NCBI GenBank assembly: GCA_951812535.1
Contig: CATOSK010000001.1
Location: 62,001-126,000 of the forward strand
DNA: 64,000 nt
From: an uncultured Dehalococcoidia bacterium
Lineage (GTDB): Bacteria > Chloroflexota > Dehalococcoidia > Lucifugimonadales > UBA3495
Reading direction: 5' to 3'
This document shows, piece by piece, positions 17,110 through 25,439 of this stretch. The position numbers and the translations under genes are program-made. The notes under the pieces were generated by a model. The model ran no database searches and was not told the DNA's origin. It worked only from the letters and a program-made list of their open reading frames with translations. How positions within the stretch are numbered: the stretch's first letter is position 1; each line of letters opens with the position of its first letter.

Positions 17110-18207
17110 TTAGGGATCCGGGAAGCGAATAACGGAGCGGAGAGTTTCGCCCCGCTCCATGGCCTCGAAGGCGGCCTCGGTGTCTTCCAGGTTGATGACC
17201 CGGGAGACGACCCGGTCCAGGTCGAGCTCTCCGTTGAGGTAGTACCGGGCCAGGAGCGGGAAGTCGCGGGAAGGCAGGCAGTCGCCGTACCAGCTTACCC
17301 TGAGCGATCCCCCCAGTCCGAAGAACTGGAGCATGGGCAGCTCCATTGTCATGGTCGGATCGGGGACGCCGATGAGGGTGCAGATGCCGGCCAGGTCCCG
17401 GGACCAGAGGGCCTGCAGCAGGGTGGTGGGCGTACCAACAGCCTCAAAGGAGTAGTCCACGCCGTTGCCGCCGGTCAGTTCCTTGATGCGCTCCACCGGG
17501 TCGCATTGCGTGGCGTTGACCACGTCGGTCGCGCCGAATTCCCTGGCCCACTCCAGCTTGTTTTCCGCGATGTCCACGCCGATGATTCGGTGGGCGCGGG
17601 CGAGCTTCGCTCCCATGATGACGCTGTTCCCGATGCCGCCGCAGCCGAAGACGGCGACGCTGCTGCCTCGGCGGACGCCGGCGGTGTACAGGGCAGCTCC
17701 GACGCCGGTGGTCACGCCGCATCCCAGCAGGGAGGCCTGCTCTGGCGGACACTCCCGGGGGACGGGGACGGCCTGCCTGGCGGCGACGACGGTGTGGGTG
17801 CAGAAGGTGCCGATGCCGATGGCGGGGCTGAGCCGGGCGTTGTCCCTGGCGGCAGTCATCCTCGGCTGGGCATTGAGGCTGGCGGAGCAGAGGTTGGCCT
17901 GTCCGATGGCGCAGAAGCGGCAGTGCCCGCAGGGGGCGCGCCAGGCCAGGACTACGTAGTCGCCGACCTTCGGCTCCGTGACGCCTTCCCCCACGGCCTC
18001 GACGATGCCGGAGCCTTCGTGTCCCAGCAGGTAGGGGAAGTCGTTGCCGATTGCGCCCAGCTTGTAGTGCAGGTCGGTGTGGCAAACGCCGCTGGCCTGG
18101 ATCCGGACGAGGACTTCGCCGGGGCCGGGGTCATCGATAATTATTTCTTCCAGCTGGGTTGGTTCGCCGGCAGCGCGGGAGATGATTCCTTGTCCGGTAG
18201 TGGGCAC
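17110..18207 (-). CDS. Zinc-dependent alcohol dehydrogenase (class III/NDMA-dependent type)
   Basis: Medium-chain dehydrogenase of 365 residues. Catalytic zinc ligands Cys42 and His63 with Glu64 (GHEGSG), structural zinc cysteines 93, 96, 99 and 107 (CGHCRFCAIGQANLC), and the Rossmann motif GCGGIG followed by GVDIAENKLEWAREFGATDVV, indicating NAD preference, are all visible. The long form resembles actinobacterial NDMA-dependent or S-(hydroxymethyl)thiol dehydrogenases. Convergent with the exonuclease gene. The substrate is probably a primary alcohol or thiol-formaldehyde adduct, not resolved. Confidence 0.9.
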   Translation of the reverse strand: MPTTGQGIISRAAGEPTQLEEIIIDDPGPGEVLVRIQASGVCHTDLHYKLGAIGNDFPYLLGHEGSGIVEAVGEGVTEPKVGDYVVLAWRAPCGHCRFCAIGQANLCSASLNAQPRMTAARDNARLSPAIGIGTFCTHTVVAARQAVPVPRECPPEQASLLGCGVTTGVGAALYTAGVRRGSSVAVFGCGGIGNSVIMGAKLARAHRIIGVDIAENKLEWAREFGATDVVNATQCDPVERIKELTGGNGVDYSFEAVGTPTTLLQALWSRDLAGICTLIGVPDPTMTMELPMLQFFGLGGSLRVSWYGDCLPSRDFPLLARYYLNGELDLDRVVSRVINLEDTEAAFEAMERGETLRSVIRFPDP

Positions 18208-18243
18208 GTTGGGCCTCCGTAGGATGGGGGATGGCGGGGGACG

Positions 18244-18639
18244 TTATTTAGCAAGAGTACCGTAGGGTGGCCGGCGTTTTTTCGCCAGGATTGCTTTCAA
18301 GAATCGTCCTTTGACGTGACGGGAGGGTTCTTCCTGGCGCCGGATTGGTCGAATCAATCCCTTGTAGCGGATTTTGGCGGAGGAGCGTGTCCGTTTGGGG
18401 ATGACCTCGTAGGACATTTTGGTTTTGTCCGGCCGTCTAGCCGCTGTCAGAATGGGCACAAGGAGCTTGGCCGCGTGCTCTATCATTACCCCGTGATGGT
18501 CGAAGTCATCGGTAAAGAACACAGTGACGTTGTTGGCCACGTCCTCTCCGTTGGATGCGGGCAGGCCGTTGCCGAGGTAAAGGGTGTCCGATTCAGGGTC
18601 GTAGTCTATTCGTAACTTGGGGCTTAAGGAATTCCCCAT
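18244..18639 (-). CDS. DUF2283-domain protein with basic C-terminal tail
   Basis: 131 residues. The N-terminal half is DUF2283 (LRIDYDPESDTLYL, then DDFDHHGVMIEHAAKLLVP); the last 60 residues are rich in Arg/Lys, unusual for this normally 60-80-residue domain, and could bind nucleic acid. It overlaps the preceding 79-residue gene by 16 nt. The base composition is visibly less GC-rich than the flanking genes, suggesting acquisition. DUF2283 proteins are often encoded beside such small ORFs; an antitoxin-like role is possible but unproven. Confidence 0.7.
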   Translation of the reverse strand: MGNSLSPKLRIDYDPESDTLYLGNGLPASNGEDVANNVTVFFTDDFDHHGVMIEHAAKLLVPILTAARRPDKTKMSYEVIPKRTRSSAKIRYKGLIRPIRRQEEPSRHVKGRFLKAILAKKRRPPYGTLAK

Positions 18640-18863
18640 CTTTTCAAAGCTCCATGATCGAAGAATCGGTTAAGTAGTTTTCCGTCTTCCAATATCACCC
18701 GCACCCACTTGCCTGTCTCTTCAATGTATCCGAAATACCGTAATCTGCCGTCCGATTGGACTTCAGTATGGAATGGGTTAGCAACCACACGTTCAACCCA
18801 TTCGTCTTCTATTTCCGGGTGATTGTACCTGACGATGTTTTCGTAGTACCAAGTGGTTTCCAC
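18624..18863 (-). CDS. Small protein paired with DUF2283 (toxin-like module member)
   Basis: 79-residue acidic/aromatic protein beginning METTWYYENIV, with FGYIEETGKWVRVILEDGKLLNRFFD in its second half. The layout (short N-terminal helix, beta hairpin RLRYFGYI, strand VRVILEDG, FFDHG end) recalls RelE/BrnT-sized beta-sheet proteins seen next to DUF2283. Its end overlaps the DUF2283 start. Low GC like its partner. It sits 14 nt below the CoA-transferase stop on the same strand, so may be read from that transcript. Confidence 0.6.
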   Translation of the reverse strand: METTWYYENIVRYNHPEIEDEWVERVVANPFHTEVQSDGRLRYFGYIEETGKWVRVILEDGKLLNRFFDHGALKRWGIP

Positions 18864-18877
18864 CGGAGCATTTTATC

Positions 18878-20113
18878 CTAAACCGCTCCTTCCGCCTCCA
18901 GTTCGGACAGTTCCTCGGGGGTGAGGCCGCCGAGGGTGGTGAGGATTTCCCGGTTGTTTTCGCCCAGGGTGGGCGGGGTGTCCGCGGCAAAGTCCACGCA
19001 TTCGGTGAGGTGGATGGGGGTCTTGAGGGAGGTGAATTGCCCTCCGAGGGTGTCTCCCGTAGAGACGAACATATCGCGGGCGGAAAGGTGGGGGCATTGG
19101 TCCAGGTCGGAAATGGTCTGGGCGATTCCCATGGAGAAGCCAATCCCGGTGAGCTTTTCGGCCACTTCCCACTTCGGCAGCTGGCTGGACCATTCCTCGA
19201 TGGCGGGGATGACGTTCTGGAAATAAAACTCACCGTCCGGGTCCTGTCCAAGGTAGCGGGGGTCATCAGCAAGGTCGTCGCGGCCGATGAGCTGCCACAT
19301 GGCCTTCAGGCGTTCGGAGGAGCGTACGCCGGCCATCAGGACGTACCCATCCCTGGCCTTGAAGGGCATCCCCGCGGTCACGAGCCGGTCCCGGGAGCGA
19401 GTGGGATTGCGTCCGGTGGACTGATAGACGTTCATGCTGCTGACCAAGTGGGAGACCATGCACTCGTACATCCCCATGTCCACCAACTGGCCCTGTCCGG
19501 TTTGATCGCGTGACCGAAGGGCAAGGACGATTCCGAGGGCGGTCCAGAGGCCGGGCACGGAGTCGCCGATGTTATCTCCCACGGCTTGGGGCGGGCTGTC
19601 GGGCTCGCCGGTGACCTCCATCCATCCGGCCATCCCCTGGATGCTGAGGTTGTTGGCGGGCCAGGCGGAGTAGGGGCCGCGCAGCCCGTCGCTGTCCCCG
19701 TATCCGGTGATGCTGGCGTAGACCAGGCCGGGGTTGATTCCATGGAGGGTGTCGTAGCCGAGGCCGAGCCGTTGGAACGCGCCCGGCCCCCAGTTGTCGA
19801 TCAGGACGTCGGATTCCTTGACGAGGCTGCGGAAGGCGTCCTTGCAGCGGGAGTTACGTAGGTCAAGGGTTACGCTTTTCTTGTTCCGGTTGATGCCGAG
19901 GTACCGTGAGCTGACCTGCTGTCCGTCCGGTCCCGACAGGAAGGGACCGCGGCCCCGGGAAAGGTCGCCGCTGCGGGGACGTTCGATCTTGATGACCTCG
20001 GCGCCCATGTCGGCGAGGATGAGGGAACAGAAGGGCCCGGCGACGATATGGGTCGCATCCAGGACGCGGATACCGTCGAGGGGGAGGGGAAGCTTGGTGG
20101 TGGGGTCGGTCAT
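18878..20113 (-). CDS. CaiB/BaiF family CoA transferase (class III)
   Basis: Transfers CoA between carboxylic acids through an enzyme-linked aspartyl intermediate. 411 residues from the ATG with GGAGG 7 nt upstream. Family hallmarks: GIRVLDATHIVAGPFCSLILADMGAEVIKIERP at the N terminus, DVLIDNWGPGAFQRLGLG, and catalytic Asp180 in AVGDNIGD, followed by GQGQLVDMGMYE. Substrate acids cannot be inferred; formyl-, succinyl- and carnitine-type members share these motifs. The enzyme would activate acids for beta-oxidation-like breakdown. Confidence 0.92.
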   Translation of the reverse strand: MTDPTTKLPLPLDGIRVLDATHIVAGPFCSLILADMGAEVIKIERPRSGDLSRGRGPFLSGPDGQQVSSRYLGINRNKKSVTLDLRNSRCKDAFRSLVKESDVLIDNWGPGAFQRLGLGYDTLHGINPGLVYASITGYGDSDGLRGPYSAWPANNLSIQGMAGWMEVTGEPDSPPQAVGDNIGDSVPGLWTALGIVLALRSRDQTGQGQLVDMGMYECMVSHLVSSMNVYQSTGRNPTRSRDRLVTAGMPFKARDGYVLMAGVRSSERLKAMWQLIGRDDLADDPRYLGQDPDGEFYFQNVIPAIEEWSSQLPKWEVAEKLTGIGFSMGIAQTISDLDQCPHLSARDMFVSTGDTLGGQFTSLKTPIHLTECVDFAADTPPTLGENNREILTTLGGLTPEELSELEAEGAV

Positions 20114-20357
20114 AAGAATGCCTCCGGAGTGTGGGGTCGGCGTGCGTTCCAGGGGCAATCATACTCCACTACAAAGCCCGGAGGCGGTTCTCACATCGGG
20201 TTGTACGTTCGAAATCATGGGGTGTGTGAGAGATATTCGATCGCGATCCAGACCCCTGTCCGCCTCCAGAGTGACCGTCAATATGAGAGCGGAGGCCTGC
20301 CCTCACATATCCTCTTGCAACTAATTACGACTATGCGGGTCTGGGGTTGGCGCTCAG

Positions 20358-21035
20358 TTACCAGACTACGGTGTTGACGCCGGCGGCGAGGGAGTGGTCC
20401 CGGCCTCCGAGAGTGGCCGTGGCGCCGTCTTTCACGCTGACGGAGTAGATTTTACCTTTCGACATGACGGTCAACTCCTCAATGGATTCCGGATCGGGCT
20501 TGTTACCCCCGGGGACCACGAGGTCGTCCACGGTGAATGTGCCGGTGGGGTCGTAGACTGCCCATTGCTTGGTGGCATTGCTGAAATGGGCGACCCATTT
20601 CAGATTGTCCCCCAAAGGAGACATGGCCTCCGCTGCCGGCTGGTCGCCGGAAGGAAGTGCTGGGACCGGTGTCGCGGTTGGCTCCGGCGTAGGGGTTGGG
20701 GTGGGGGTCGGTTCCGGCGTGGCCGTTGGAGTGGGCTCCGGCTCTGGAGTGGCGGTGGGCTCGGGGGTCGCTGTCGGGGCCGGAGTCGGCGTTGGAACCG
20801 GGGTGGCCGTCGGTTCAGGGGTGGGAAACTCCGCCATCGCAGCCCCGCTGCCCGATGGTTGGGAAGAGCCGGCCGGTGGACTGGCTGCCTGATTACCTGT
20901 ACCGGACGCCGGCGAGGGGGATTCGGGCGCGGAACCGCCGGAGCAAGCGGACAATGCGAAAAGTATGACCACGCCGAAAATAGTTGCAAGGAGGTACGAA
21001 AAATAACGTTTCCGATGGAACGCCAGTATGTTCAT
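20358..21035 (-). CDS. Lipoprotein with Pro/Thr/Glu repeat linker
   Basis: 225 residues. Signal peptide with the lipobox ALSAC (Cys31), then a Ser/Pro/Gly-rich stretch and a long PTPEPTATP-like repeat (about residues 70-125) acting as an extended surface linker. The 80-residue C-terminal domain has HFSNATKQWAVYDPTGTFTVDDL and a final LAAGVNTVVW; it is not recognised but looks like an exported beta-rich domain. DNA of the linker is a GC-rich minisatellite and may vary in length. The gene is isolated, with about 240 nt of featureless sequence between it and the CoA-transferase start. Confidence 0.75.
   Translation of the reverse strand: MNILAFHRKRYFSYLLATIFGVVILFALSACSGGSAPESPSPASGTGNQAASPPAGSSQPSGSGAAMAEFPTPEPTATPVPTPTPAPTATPEPTATPEPEPTPTATPEPTPTPTPTPEPTATPVPALPSGDQPAAEAMSPLGDNLKWVAHFSNATKQWAVYDPTGTFTVDDLVVPGGNKPDPESIEELTVMSKGKIYSVSVKDGATATLGGRDHSLAAGVNTVVW
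20661..20832. repeat. Minisatellite coding for the Pro/Thr/Glu linker
   Basis: Tandem imperfect units of 12-24 nt built from GTTGGCTCCGGCGT/GGGGTCGGTTCCGGCGTGGC-type blocks, in frame with the lipoprotein gene. Expansion or contraction by slippage would keep the frame. Confidence 0.7.
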
Positions 21036-21154
21036 TGAATCCCTTCTTTCGGATTTCGAATCGATTTATCCCTATTTAACATAACACACGGAGTACCGCC
21101 GCCAAAAGGTGACCAAGCGGTCAAAGCGGGCCAGAATCGCGGACCTGGGACGGG

Positions 21155-22288
21155 TCAGGTGGTGGTGACGTCGGACGGGGCAGGTCCGAAGCGGGCGGCC
21201 TGAAGCTGCTCGGTGGTTGCGGGAGGCTCGGCGGCGAGTTCTTGGTAAAGGGACGGAGGCGGACGGACATCGGCGAGAGCAGGTATGACCTCTTCCCCCA
21301 TCAGCCGGACGGACTTCATGATTTTCTCGTGCTCGATGCCGCCGAACATCATCCAGTTGCTGACGTGGGTGACGCCAAGTTCGGCGGCTTCGCGGAACTT
21401 GCGGATAACCGTGTCGGGGCTCCCGAAGAAAAGACGCTGCATGAAGCCGTCATCGTCCAGTTCCCCCTGGTAGGGGCCCACCTGGACCCGGCCATTCTCC
21501 ACTTCAAGGCGGTTCAGGGCCCGCCCCGCCCGGTTCTGCCAGCGGGCGTAGGATAGCTGGGCCCGGGCCTCTTCGTCGGTTTCGGCGACGTGGGTGATGG
21601 CCTGCATCCCCAGCTCGATGTTGTCCACCGGCTTCCCCATTCCCATGCGAAAGTGGACCAGGGCGCCCAGGTGGGCGCGCATTCCGGCGGCACCGAGGAG
21701 ACCTGTGGTGATGGGCATCATATCCCGTTCCGCGGCCAGCTTCATGGACTCTACGCTGGTGCCGGCGATCCAGAAAGGAGGGTGGGGTTTCTGCAAGGGC
21801 TTGGGCCAGACGGTGGTCGGGTGGTCGATAGTGATGTGCTCGCCGGCGTAGGTGAAGGACTCGTCCTGGGTCCAGGCCTTCACCAGGACGTCAACGGTTT
21901 CCAGCGTGCGTTGGCGCGACTCGTCCAGCGAGATCCCGAACCGAGCCATTTCGTGAGGCTGGTATCCCCGGCCGATGCCGCAGATGAACCGTCCGTCGAC
22001 CAGATTGTCCAGAACGGCGACTTCTTCGGCCAGGCGGAGCGGGTCCCAGATGGGAAGGACGAGGATGCCGGTGGCGATATTCAGTTTCCGGGTGCGCTGC
22101 CCGATGTGGAGGGCCTGCAGCAGGGGAGCGGGAGAATTGCCGTAATTGGAGAAGTGGTGCTCCGCGATGAGGCAGTAGTCGAACCCGACTTCTTCGGAAT
22201 ACTGGATATGTTCGACGCCTTCTTCGAACAGGGTTTTCCACTTGCGAATCCCGGGATTGGGCCATTCGCAGAAAAGTCCAAAATTCAT
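21155..22288 (-). CDS. LLM-class flavin-dependent oxidoreductase (luciferase-like)
   Basis: Bacterial-luciferase-fold monooxygenase or F420/FMN-dependent oxidoreductase of 377 residues. The TIM-barrel pattern includes NFGLFCEWPNPG, EEVGFDYCLIAEHHFSNYG, TGILVLPIWDPLRLAEEVAVLDNLVDGRFICGIGRGYQPHEMARFG, and KPLQKPHPPFWIAGTS. These match the alkanal/nitrilotriacetate monooxygenase branch that uses reduced FMN. The ATG at NFGLF is chosen; an upstream frame adds 26 unrelated residues. Divergent from the DCC/HTTM pair. Such genes are strongly expanded in SAR202-like genomes; the substrate is unknown. Confidence 0.88.
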   Translation of the reverse strand: MNFGLFCEWPNPGIRKWKTLFEEGVEHIQYSEEVGFDYCLIAEHHFSNYGNSPAPLLQALHIGQRTRKLNIATGILVLPIWDPLRLAEEVAVLDNLVDGRFICGIGRGYQPHEMARFGISLDESRQRTLETVDVLVKAWTQDESFTYAGEHITIDHPTTVWPKPLQKPHPPFWIAGTSVESMKLAAERDMMPITTGLLGAAGMRAHLGALVHFRMGMGKPVDNIELGMQAITHVAETDEEARAQLSYARWQNRAGRALNRLEVENGRVQVGPYQGELDDDGFMQRLFFGSPDTVIRKFREAAELGVTHVSNWMMFGGIEHEKIMKSVRLMGEEVIPALADVRPPPSLYQELAAEPPATTEQLQAARFGPAPSDVTTT

Positions 22289-22443
22289 GCGGGGAAAGTT
22301 GCTCCTGAAGAGGGGGAATGGGGAGGCCGGGGCCAACTGGCCGTCAGGGCAGTGTATACGTGACATAACTGCCAGTCAACGCAGGGGAGGACCGGCCCTG
22401 TTGTACAATCAGATTAGGAGAGCAAAGCGATCCGGATCCAGGA

Positions 22444-22869
22444 ATGGCACCTGTGTCAAAGCAGTCACTGCAGAAACGGAAGATGTCACAAGCCGCTGAA
22501 CCGTGGGTCTTTTACTACGATGGAGAGTGCGGGTTTTGCATCCGCTGGGTGGGCCGTTTGCGAAGGCTGGACCGGGCCGGAAGGGTTTCCTGGACGGCTT
22601 TTCAATCGCTGGATAGTCCACCGCGAGGGATAGGCTGGGAGGACTTGAGAAGGTCAGCTTACCTGGACAACGATCCACAGATGGGCGCAGCGAACCTGCA
22701 CGAGGGGTTCTTCGCCTTCCGGCACCTGACCCTGCGAATACCAGCTTTGTTTCCGCTGGCGCCGCTTTTCTGGCTTCCCGGTATGGGATGGCTGGGAAGC
22801 CGGGTGTACCGCTGGGTTGCTGATAACCGGTACAGGTTTTCCTGTCCGCGGCCGTTCGGCGGGGGATGA
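22444..22869 (+). CDS. DCC-family thiol-disulfide oxidoreductase-like protein (DUF393)
   Basis: 141-residue thioredoxin-like protein with the DCC signature YDGECGFCIRW, whose CxxC lies near residues 29-32 (GECGFC). Family members are often found beside or fused to HTTM proteins. Here the TGA overlaps the ATG of the HTTM gene (ATGA), so the two are translationally coupled. A redox partner role for the membrane carboxylase-like protein is the natural inference. An alternative start at residue 14 (MSQAAEP) is possible. Confidence 0.85.
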   Translation: MAPVSKQSLQKRKMSQAAEPWVFYYDGECGFCIRWVGRLRRLDRAGRVSWTAFQSLDSPPRGIGWEDLRRSAYLDNDPQMGAANLHEGFFAFRHLTLRIPALFPLAPLFWLPGMGWLGSRVYRWVADNRYRFSCPRPFGGG

Positions 22870-24497
22870 TTCCCAGAGTTTCCCCGACCGGGTTCACTGC
22901 CTTGATGCAAAGCTTCGGATCGGCCGGCCACTGGCAGAGGAGACTTTTCTCTCCGGTGGACGCTTCGTCCCTGGCCGTTTTCCGCATCGTCTTCGGGTTG
23001 CTGATGGTGTGGGAGACGTGGCGGATCATCGACAAGGGCTGGGTCGAGCGGCACTTTTCGGGCAAGGAGTTCTACTTCACCTACTGGCCGCTGGATTTCC
23101 TGCGTCCCTGGCCCGGGGACGGCATGTACCTCCATCTTGCCTTGATGGGAGTCTTCGCCGGTTTCATCGCGCTGGGGTTCCTGTACCGGGTCAGCGCGGC
23201 GTGTTTCTTCCTGATGTTCGCCTACGTCTTCCTGCTGGAGAAGGCGCGGTACCTGAACCACTTCTACCTGGTCTGCCTCCTTTCGGCGTTGTTGGCCGTC
23301 CTTCCGGCTCACCGCCAATGGTCCATCGACTCCCTTCTTTGGCCGGCGCTTCGGTCCCCGGCGGTTCCGGCGTGGAGCGTTTGGCTGCTCCGGTTTCAGA
23401 TTGCCGTCCCCATGTTCTTCGCGGGTCTGGCCAAGCTCAACGGGGATTGGCTGCAGGGAGAACCGCTGCGGATGTGGCTGGCGGCGCGGCCGGACTTCCC
23501 CTGGCTTGGGCCTTATTTCCAGGACGAGGCAGTGGTCTGGGCCATGGTATACGGGGCGCTGGCCATTGACCTGCTCTTCATCGGATACATCACCAACCGG
23601 CGGACGCGGGTTTTCGGGTTTGGGCTGGTGGTGCTGTTCCACTTCTTGAACGCCCGCCTGTTCAACATCGGGATATTCCCCTGGCTGATGATTGCTGCCA
23701 CTCCGGTGTTTTTCGCGCCGGACTGGCCCCGCCGGGTGTGGGACGACATCCGGGGTAGGTCTGCCTGGCGGGCCGGACGTTTGGCGGCGGGAGTTGCAGT
23801 TGGGGCAACAGCCGGATATTTGGTCCCCGAGCAACCCCACCTTATGACTCTCCTGTGTGGGGCCCTGGGGGTGGGGTTGTTCGCCTGGCACCTGGATGAG
23901 CCGTTCCGGAGGTCGGCGGCAGCACATCCCGGGGTTGAGCAGGAGGGTTACAGAGGGCCGGAGCCGTCGGACTGGACGCTGCAGCGCGGTTTTGTGGCCG
24001 CCCTGTTGGCGGCTTGGGTTGCGGTCCAGGTGATGCTCCCCCTCCGTCACTACGCTATCCCCGGCAACGTTCACTGGACGGAGGAGGGCAGGGACTTCTC
24101 CTGGCACATGAAGCTGCGGGACAAGGAGTCCAGCGCGTCCTTCGAGGTGGCCGCCGGGGATGGGACCAAAGTCGTTCAACCGGAAGAGCATCTGACAGCG
24201 TGGCAGGTGCCCAAGATGGCCTCCCGCCCGGAGATGGTCCTGCAATACGCCCGTTACCTGGAACGGCTATCCCGGGAGCAGGGTGAAGGAGATGTCGAAG
24301 TCCGGGCTCATGTGTTCTCCGCGCTGAACGGCAGGCCGCCGCAGCGGTTGGTGGATGAGACGGTAGATCTGACGACGGTGGGGAGGCCTTGGTGGGGGCA
24401 CGCATCCTGGGTATTGCCGCTGCAAACCCCACTGAGGGCTGATGAGGATGGGGAAGCCGGTCAGGATACAACGCCGACCAGGACGTTGCCGCCATAG
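22866..24497 (+). CDS. HTTM-domain membrane protein, vitamin K-dependent gamma-carboxylase homologue
   Basis: 543 residues with about nine to ten membrane spans. The HTTM core aligns by eye to human gamma-glutamyl carboxylase: LNHFYL (His132) matches its NHSYL, AGLAKLNGDWL (Lys190) matches AGVKKLDADW with the catalytic lysine, and LFHFLNARLFNIGIFPWLMIAATPVFFAPDWPRR matches its FHCMNSQLFSIGMF segment. The late IPGNVHWTEEGRDFSWHMKLRDK resembles the luminal part. Bacterial homologues carry out unknown modifications. Ends 37 nt inside the convergent methyltransferase gene. Confidence 0.88.
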   Translation: MIPRVSPTGFTALMQSFGSAGHWQRRLFSPVDASSLAVFRIVFGLLMVWETWRIIDKGWVERHFSGKEFYFTYWPLDFLRPWPGDGMYLHLALMGVFAGFIALGFLYRVSAACFFLMFAYVFLLEKARYLNHFYLVCLLSALLAVLPAHRQWSIDSLLWPALRSPAVPAWSVWLLRFQIAVPMFFAGLAKLNGDWLQGEPLRMWLAARPDFPWLGPYFQDEAVVWAMVYGALAIDLLFIGYITNRRTRVFGFGLVVLFHFLNARLFNIGIFPWLMIAATPVFFAPDWPRRVWDDIRGRSAWRAGRLAAGVAVGATAGYLVPEQPHLMTLLCGALGVGLFAWHLDEPFRRSAAAHPGVEQEGYRGPEPSDWTLQRGFVAALLAAWVAVQVMLPLRHYAIPGNVHWTEEGRDFSWHMKLRDKESSASFEVAAGDGTKVVQPEEHLTAWQVPKMASRPEMVLQYARYLERLSREQGEGDVEVRAHVFSALNGRPPQRLVDETVDLTTVGRPWWGHASWVLPLQTPLRADEDGEAGQDTTPTRTLPP

Positions 24498-25195
24498 CCG
24501 CCGGCGTAGGGCGGATAGTTCCGTTCCTCAGGCGTGAAGCCACACTCCCGCAGCAGGCGCAGCCAGGTCTCCTTGGGGAAGAGGCCATGAGTGTGGTGGT
24601 CTTCCTCGATGGTGCGGACGCCGTGATCGTTGATGATGTAGAAGAAGACGGACTCGGTTTGGGTGTCAGAGGGGTTGAGGTCGTCGGCATGTTCTATGAA
24701 AGTGACGGTGAGTCCCTCCTTTTCGTGGACCCAGTGTAGGACCGAGGGCCCCACAAAAGTCTCCCGGTAATGATCCGGTGCGAGGAGCAACACTCCGCCG
24801 GGGCGCAGGTGCATCCTGGCGCTCTGGAACGCTGCGGACAGGTCGTCCTCGGTGAGCATGTAGTCGATGGCGTCGTGGACGAGGATGGCGTCAAAGGTGA
24901 TCCCCAACCGGACCTCGCGCATGTCGCCGAGGTGGTGGGGGACGGCGGGGTTGAGGTTCTGGGAGAGGGACAGCATTTCGGGGGAGAGGTCCAGAGCGGT
25001 GAGATTGAACCACTGGGAGAGGTGGGAAAGGACGTGGCCGCCTCCGCAGCCCATGTCCAGGACCGAGTGGCGGCCCGGTCCGAGCTTTTCCTGCAGGATT
25101 TCCTTCAGATGCCAGGCCTCGACGGCGTACTCCTCCGGCGGGCTGAGGATGGGCCACAGGTGGGCCAGTTCGTGGTAGAGGCGGTGGTGCTCCAT
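24461..25195 (-). CDS. Class I SAM-dependent methyltransferase
   Basis: 244 residues. Motif I VLDMGCGGGHVLSHL, motif II-like LTALDLSPEML, FDAILVHDAIDYM, and LRPGGVLLLAPD define a Rossmann methyltransferase of the UbiE/small-molecule type. The ATG at MEHHRLYHELAHLW is preferred, since the longer frame would read through tRNA-Leu. It converges with the HTTM gene with a 37-nt overlap. The substrate is unknown. Confidence 0.85.
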   Translation of the reverse strand: MEHHRLYHELAHLWPILSPPEEYAVEAWHLKEILQEKLGPGRHSVLDMGCGGGHVLSHLSQWFNLTALDLSPEMLSLSQNLNPAVPHHLGDMREVRLGITFDAILVHDAIDYMLTEDDLSAAFQSARMHLRPGGVLLLAPDHYRETFVGPSVLHWVHEKEGLTVTFIEHADDLNPSDTQTESVFFYIINDHGVRTIEEDHHTHGLFPKETWLRLLRECGFTPEERNYPPYAGGYGGNVLVGVVS

Positions 25196-25277
25196 TACGT
25201 GGAACCTGAAAGCAGCGAGGGAAAAAGGGAGAGCCGTTGAAAATTCGGAGGTGGGCACCGGGTTGGGGTTGATGGTT

Positions 25278-25363
25278 TGGTGCCGGGAGAGGGGATCGAA
25301 CCCACACACCCTCGCGGGTAGCGGATTTTAAGTCCGCCGCGTCTACCTTTCCGCCATCCCGGC
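25278..25363 (-). tRNA. tRNA-Leu (UAA)
   Basis: Minus-strand sequence folds as a class II tRNA: acceptor stem GCCGGGA/TCCCGGC with encoded CCA, anticodon arm GCGGA-CTTAAAA-TCCGC giving anticodon UAA, a variable arm TACCCGCGAGGGT, and T arm GTGGGTTCGATCCC. 86 nt including CCA. Confidence 0.95.
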
Positions 25364-25439
25364 TTACGGTAATTTAAGCACAAATCGGGGGAATCTTCAC
25401 GTGCCAGCAGGACGCCGGAAGGACAAATTCCGCTTCCGT

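Noticed and set aside
20661..20832. CRISPR array
   Set aside because: The repeats are short, in frame and degenerate, and encode a Pro/Thr/Glu linker; no unique spacers.
22866..24497. Photosynthetic or respiratory membrane oxidoreductase
   Set aside because: No haem or quinone motifs; the HTTM/gamma-carboxylase pattern is specific.
25195..25309. Longer N terminus for the methyltransferase
   Set aside because: It would run through tRNA-Leu and gives residues unlike the family.
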